Part shown: positions 59,541 to 64,000 of the stretch, piece after piece
How positions within the stretch are numbered: position 1 is the first letter of the stretch
How the letters are laid out: each line of letters opens with the position of its first letter
Assembly (NCBI GenBank): GCA_903813345.2
Contig: CAIIXF020000006.1
Coordinates: 38,467,936 to 38,531,935, forward strand
Direction: 5' to 3'
Source of the DNA: Owenia fusiformis
Taxonomy: Eukaryota > Annelida > Polychaeta > Sabellida > Oweniidae
DNA: 64,000 nucleotides
Notes under the pieces: generated by a model
Database searches by the model: none
Told to the model about the DNA's origin: nothing
The model's input: only the letters and a program-made list of their open reading frames with translations
Program-made: the position numbers and the translations under genes

Positions 59541-59779
59541 CAATCCTCCTTAGGCTTGAGCAGACAAACTGAACATAAAACAATATTAGCCGACACCATA
59601 TACCCTAAGCTTAAGCATAAATGAAGTCCTTTGAAGAAGGATGACCTTCTCAGGCCATTCATATTATCTAGTAAATCAAGTGCACTCAAAACACAAGTAC
59701 TACAGACTGGCATTTTAAACATATTCAGTAAATCTTGACAACTGATCAATGTACAATCTTGGTCAATGATTCAAGTTAA

Positions 59780-60021
59780 TAAACATTGCTTCATCACGTG
59801 AACGAAATTAACACACAATGTGACAAGGTCAAGGTCAAGTGTCAGACTGTGGAATTTAATACTTGTGATTTGGTTTGCATACAAAAGGGTGATAAGTTGT
59901 AAGAACACATTTAATGCAGAATGTATTAAATGTTATCCACATGTCTATCAGTCTCCTATAGCTAAGACAGGAAAATAATTTAAGTCCACAGACATTGACA
60001 AAGTGGTATAGACTGATTTAG
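59780..60021 (+). other. Likely promoter and 5' non-coding exon of NAT8-like copy 2
   Basis: Matches the block at 46800-46956 (CACACAATGTGACAAGGTCAAG, GTGTCAGACTGT, AGACTGATTTAG) and ends at the donor GTAAGAATAACACTCATAA (60022). The intron to the coding exon is 230 bases. An insertion of about 60 bases relative to copy 1 (59890-59950) starts GTAAGAACACATTTAATGC; related words recur at 63783-63990. Confidence 0.6.
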
Positions 60022-60254
60022 GTAAGAATAACACTCATAATGAAAATTGAGTAACCATTTTTTGCATCCTAAAATACTGAACATTTGTAAAATTAACTCA
60101 ATAAATAAATAAATTTGGTATAAATTTATATTGTTATAAAAGAGCATAAAAATCCAGTTTTATTTTCTTTGCATATTTGTGGCACACAAACATATCAATT
60201 GCAAGGAAAGAAATCTGAGATACTAATAATCACATTTGATTATCATTGCAGTCA

Positions 60255-60965
60255 ATGATGATAGGCTTATTAAGCAGGGAACCACCCATCAAAGTCAAAC
60301 TTGATGAACTTGAGATGCGCCTTTTTGACCCAAAGAAGGACAACTGGAAAGAAGTGAGAAATATGGCCTTTACTCCATTAAAAGAGACAATTCCAAAGAT
60401 TATGAGAGATTTGTTATTTCATCCGATACTTAGCTGTGTATTAGCAATATTAGCTGGGGTAACATACCAAATAAAAGGCTCTTTATGGAGCTCCCTCGTT
60501 TTGCTGGTGGTGATATACCCTCCATTATATATTTTCTTAGTCTGGATGATTCCCCCATTTGAGATGTCCAAACAAGTGGATTACAACAAATTTGTAGAAT
60601 ATTGGACTGATCCCGCCCACCCTTTATGGCTACTCTTCCACAAGAGGAGACTAATCGGTAGTGTTGGTCTGAAGGAACTTGATGTCAACACAAGAGGCGA
60701 ACTTGTTCGTTTGGCAATAGCACATGAATACAGGCGGAATGGACTAGCTGAAAAACTGGTTTATACAGTTATAGAGTTCTGCGAAAAACATAAATATGAA
60801 GAGTTGATACTTCTCACCAGTGTATATCAACTGGGGGCAATGAAACTTTATGAAAAAGTTGGATTCACAAAGTATTCAAGATATACTCTTTATTATATTA
60901 CACCGGTGTTGAGCGCAGTAAGTGTTCAAATCATTGGTTACACCATGAAAATCCCAAGAAAATGA
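60255..60965 (+). CDS. NAT8-like membrane-bound N-acetyltransferase, copy 2 (intact)
   Basis: 236 residues. The start was set at the ATG at 60255, directly after the acceptor TCATTGCAG; the open frame runs slightly upstream but without ATG. The layout is that of the NAT8 / camello family: a short N-terminal stretch, a hydrophobic hairpin at about residues 55-99 (ILSCVLAILAGV; LVLLVVIYPPLYIFLVWM), then a GNAT domain with the acetyl-CoA pyrophosphate loop YRRNGLAEKLV (159-169) and the motif B AMKLYEKVGF (195-204). Family members acetylate cysteine conjugates or lysines at the ER membrane; the substrate here is unknown. It is the tandem paralogue of the frameshifted copy at 50769, and the likely functional one. 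It shares the duplicated 5' region. Confidence 0.88.
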   Translation: MMIGLLSREPPIKVKLDELEMRLFDPKKDNWKEVRNMAFTPLKETIPKIMRDLLFHPILSCVLAILAGVTYQIKGSLWSSLVLLVVIYPPLYIFLVWMIPPFEMSKQVDYNKFVEYWTDPAHPLWLLFHKRRLIGSVGLKELDVNTRGELVRLAIAHEYRRNGLAEKLVYTVIEFCEKHKYEELILLTSVYQLGAMKLYEKVGFTKYSRYTLYYITPVLSAVSVQIIGYTMKIPRK

Positions 60966-61036
60966 GTGGGTGTCTATCATTTAACTACTTATACATTATG
61001 TATTGTATATAGTCCATTAAACTTAGCAGTCTTGGA

Positions 61037-61042
61037 AATAAA
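61037..61042 (+). promoter_or_regulatory. Candidate poly(A) signal of NAT8-like copy 2
   Basis: AATAAA about 70 bases after the stop codon. Confidence 0.5.
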
Positions 61043-64000
61043 CTACAAAAATTAACGATATAATACTTCAACATAAATATGCTTTAATATATTCATGCAC
61101 TTTTGAATTAAATCATATTGATAATACTGAAAAAATTAGAAATCAGCATCACCACAGAGTAGCAAATCCCAAGGAACAAAATATTAATGAATCTGTACGT
61201 TGTAATGTTTTCACACATAGCTAGGCAAGGTGTGTCCGATTCCAGCAAATCTGAACAGAGTATTCACATAATGAACAATGTGTGAAATATCATAAACGCA
61301 TTTCTTGTGTACAGTTGCTAAGCGATTGAGATTGAAATTGAGTTTTTAAATACTTGACTCTTGCAAAAAGATTCATTGAAAATATGTTCTTTTAGTGATT
61401 TTGTATCTTTTAGGTGATTTTATAGACCATTTGAGACCATTTGGGAGTTAAAAGGCACACAAATCATAAAGAAAACAGTAAAATATTACAGATATAATGA
61501 TTAATGAAAACACAAAATGAAGGGGTGATGTGTTAAAGTCAGTCCACCAAAGTGGGGATCGAAGCCATGACCCCTCATTTTCTGCATGAGTACTCTACTA
61601 CTGGGCTATAGAACTGACTGCCTCTTCTGAGAAATCTCAAGATATTTGATGTAAAACAAATTTGTCTATATATTACTTACCCATGTTGAGGCTTCAACTA
61701 ATTAATTTACAGTATCAATTTGATGATTGTTCACAGCCATTAATTCCTGGTCTTATAAAAAAAAGAGATTTAAAGAATCATAATATAAGATGTTATATGT
61801 GAAATTATAATGGGACATACTGATTGCCTGGGATAGAAATCTGGATGACTTGGGATGCAGTTTTGTATGCCCACAGGCACAATCCACCCGCACAGCACTT
61901 AATGAGCCTTGTCAGCAGGTTCCGCAATCCAAATTACATGATCACTTGTTTTCAACAATAACAGCTCATTAAAGTGTGCGCCCGACCTGGCTACGTATAT
62001 AACAGAGTTTATACTGGCGGATTAGACTAGTTCATTTTTTATATGTGTGTGAAAGCTTTCTCTTATTTGCGTTTTTTTCGTTTAGTACGGTTTTGTTATA
62101 ATTGCCGAGGTCATATAACCGGGATAAAACAATGATTATCGTTGACTGCGCACACACACAAAACATTTACGTCGAGCGCAACAGTGTTATTAAAAACAAC
62201 AAGCTTTAGAATACAAAGCCCAGTAGTGTGATAATAAGCTGTACACTACCACTGCTGCATGTACATATTAGGGCTCATAAAGAGTGGATAGGGAGGTTGT
62301 GTTTGTCACTTTTAAATTTTACATTTCAAAATTGCCATTTTACATGTCATAATTTCTTGGTTTCATTCGTTTAGCCGATCAAAACATTGTAAAACAATAA
62401 ATCGTCTGTTACGTATAATCAATTTTGTTCAGTTTTGATTAGTTGTCAGAACGAAGTTACGTTCATCTGAATCCATGTTTCAAAACAAAAATCATATTTT
62501 CTTCACTTCAAAATACTTTATTTAGATGAATGCTCGGAATTGTCGTTTGCAATAACTTATTGTCGTATTCGTTCTTTTATCTACTCGATAGAAGCATTTA
62601 GTCGTACATTTGATGCCAGGTCACCTTCTCGCGTACCTCTTGTGGAGCCCCACATTTGTGTCTGTACTCATGGAAGTAAATTCCCCGGTGTAGCCGAGAG
62701 CCACAAACTTTCAACAGGTTCGAAATGGCCAATTTCTCTCATATTTGTATACTCATATTTTATTAATTATCACCTAAAAAGTATTGCTAATAACTATATG
62801 TAATTTCAATAAGGAAACTTATCTGGCTACATGTAAATTCAATATCAACACTAGATGTTTGCTCAACACGTCCTGGCTTACCTTGTGATGACAAACCCTG
62901 GGTTTTCGCTATTTATAGTTTATCAACACCTGGACGCATGCGCATTTTATAGTTTATCAGGCACTTTAAGCGCACTTAAACCTTTTAATGCCGCTCTGCC
63001 AATTTTGTCAGTTCACTTGTCAAAGTCAATAGCTGGTGCACCACGGGAATGCTATTGGCACAAACTTTGGTGTATTTGTGCGCTTGAATGAGTTTTTTTT
63101 GTTAAAAACATGCGACCACGCAATTCACACTCTGAGGTCCAGATTGCTTTCATGATAAGGCTCACTAAGTGGTGTGCGGGTGTATTGTACCTGCATGTAT
63201 ACGCAAATACAGCCTATGCTCAACATTTTTAAATTGAGACCAACAAAAGGTCACAATAACCTAAGCAATGATAAACTATAACTCAGGTGCTTTTATTTAT
63301 TGTAGTTTCATTTCATTCAGAGTTTTACTGTTAGATTACAATGACGTACAATGAATCTATAAAAATATTGCAACATTTTAAGTTTCAGGAAAATAGTAAT
63401 ATTTCTTCAATTATCAAGTGTTTTTAGGTAAGATTAAATACTTTATAGTTAAAGCACAAATTGTAAATTACCATTGTGTGACCATTTGAACCACCAAGCC
63501 ACAAACAACTACATAGCCGTTAAGCACTTAGGATCCATATTAGCTGAACTACATGCTCAACATTTTTTTCTTGAGACCAAGAAGAGGTCACAATGATCTG
63601 AGTAGTGATTAACTATACTGTATGTTGTAGTGACTTATGTTGAATAAACACATTCATTTACACAAAATAGGTATGAATATTTGACAGTATAAAACGTTTT
63701 TTATATGATCTTCATCTATCAGTGTACTAAAGACAAGACCTGTAAAATTAGATACTATAATGTGGAGGTAGACTGTTTAAGTGGTAAGAACAGATTTAAC
63801 CCAGAATGTTTTAATATGTGCTAGAAAAAAGATTCAACCAAGAATGTCCTTAATATGATTTCAAGATATTACAGTGGTAAGAACAGATTCAACCTAGAAT
63901 GTTTTTAATATGATATAAGAACATATTCAACATAGGATGTTTTTAACTTGATTTCTAGACTGCAGACATTACAATTACAGTGGTAAAGAACAGATTCAAA
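61043..64000. other. Terminal region, no gene recognised
   Basis: Apart from the tRNA-like sequence, no supported exon. A block with ATGCTCAACATTTTT, TTGAGACCAA and AGGTCACAAT occurs twice (about 63216 and 63551). Several GTGGTAAGAACAGATT(C/T)AAC words at 63780-63995 resemble sequence in the 5' region of NAT8-like copy 2, which may herald a further paralogue beyond the window. Confidence 0.45.
61538..61618 (-). other. tRNA-like sequence, probably tRNA-derived repeat
   Basis: On the minus strand the order is an acceptor-like stem (GTCAGTTC pairing with GGACTGAC), an A-box-like TAGCCCAGTAGTAGAGTA, a 5-bp anticodon-like stem CTCAT/ATGAG with a 7-base loop, and a B-box-like GGCTTCGATCCCC. The position normally U33 is C, and the T and D stems pair poorly, so a working tRNA is unlikely. 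It could be the head of a tRNA-derived SINE. Confidence 0.4.

Noticed and set aside
62640-62720. Minus-strand MSTDTNVGLHKR followed by a GTACGC donor as a possible first coding exon of the synthetase
   Set aside because: The ending resembles the start of animal cysteinyl-tRNA synthetases only by two residues, and no HIGH-motif exon was found between here and 42940.

Overview
The window is nuclear DNA from an animal, most likely a marine invertebrate. By eye it is A+T-rich. It has multi-exon genes with GT-AG introns, a poly(A)-tailed LINE with target-site duplication, and many small terminal-inverted-repeat elements. Nothing seen fixes the phylum; mollusc, brachiopod and invertebrate deuterostome all remain possible. 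Minisatellites sitting on splice donors recall a pattern I remember being described in amphioxus, but this is not proof of taxonomy. Gene models below were built by hand: exon ends were chosen so that reading frame, splice consensus and family alignment agree.

Layout. (1) 481-7403 (+): the SAAL1 gene, 11 coding exons seen, 5' end not found. (2) 9584-10648 (-): an intronless rhodopsin-type GPCR that converges on SAAL1. (3) 10.6-15.4 kb: no gene recognised, several inverted-repeat elements, including a 484-bp GC-rich Harbinger-like MITE. (4) 15388-42940 (-): the C-terminal two thirds of cytosolic cysteinyl-tRNA synthetase, 11 exons. One intron (20159-40309, about 20.15 kb) contains two complete tandem CYP2-like cytochrome P450 genes on the opposite strand (24097-31475, 496 aa; 33519-38371, 499 aa), a LINE relic and a P450 exon fragment. 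The exons encoding the N-terminal HIGH-motif half of the synthetase were not found. (5) 43360-44946 (+): an intronless 528-aa Mab-21/cGAS-like nucleotidyltransferase with its three acidic catalytic residues present. (6) 46.8-61 kb: two tandem NAT8-like membrane acetyltransferase genes (one frameshifted, one intact) with duplicated promoter and 5' exon. Between them lie a 5'-truncated LINE, a 4.5-kb imperfect palindrome carrying two broken inverted copies of a Cys-rich-tail gene family, and a 2.8-kb terminal-inverted-repeat element. (7) 61-64 kb: a tRNA-like sequence and otherwise unassigned DNA.

The most distinctive signal is that tandem repeats repeatedly lie on or just beside splice junctions: SAAL1 intron 7, P450-A introns 2, 3 and 5, P450-B intron 2, and the acceptor side of a cysteinyl-tRNA synthetase exon. 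In the clearest cases every repeat unit carries a copy of the exon end plus the splice site. The genes are not an operon. SAAL1, the synthetase, the P450s, the cGAS-like protein and the acetyltransferases have no obvious common pathway; the P450s and NAT8-like enzymes are both plausible xenobiotic or lipid metabolism genes.
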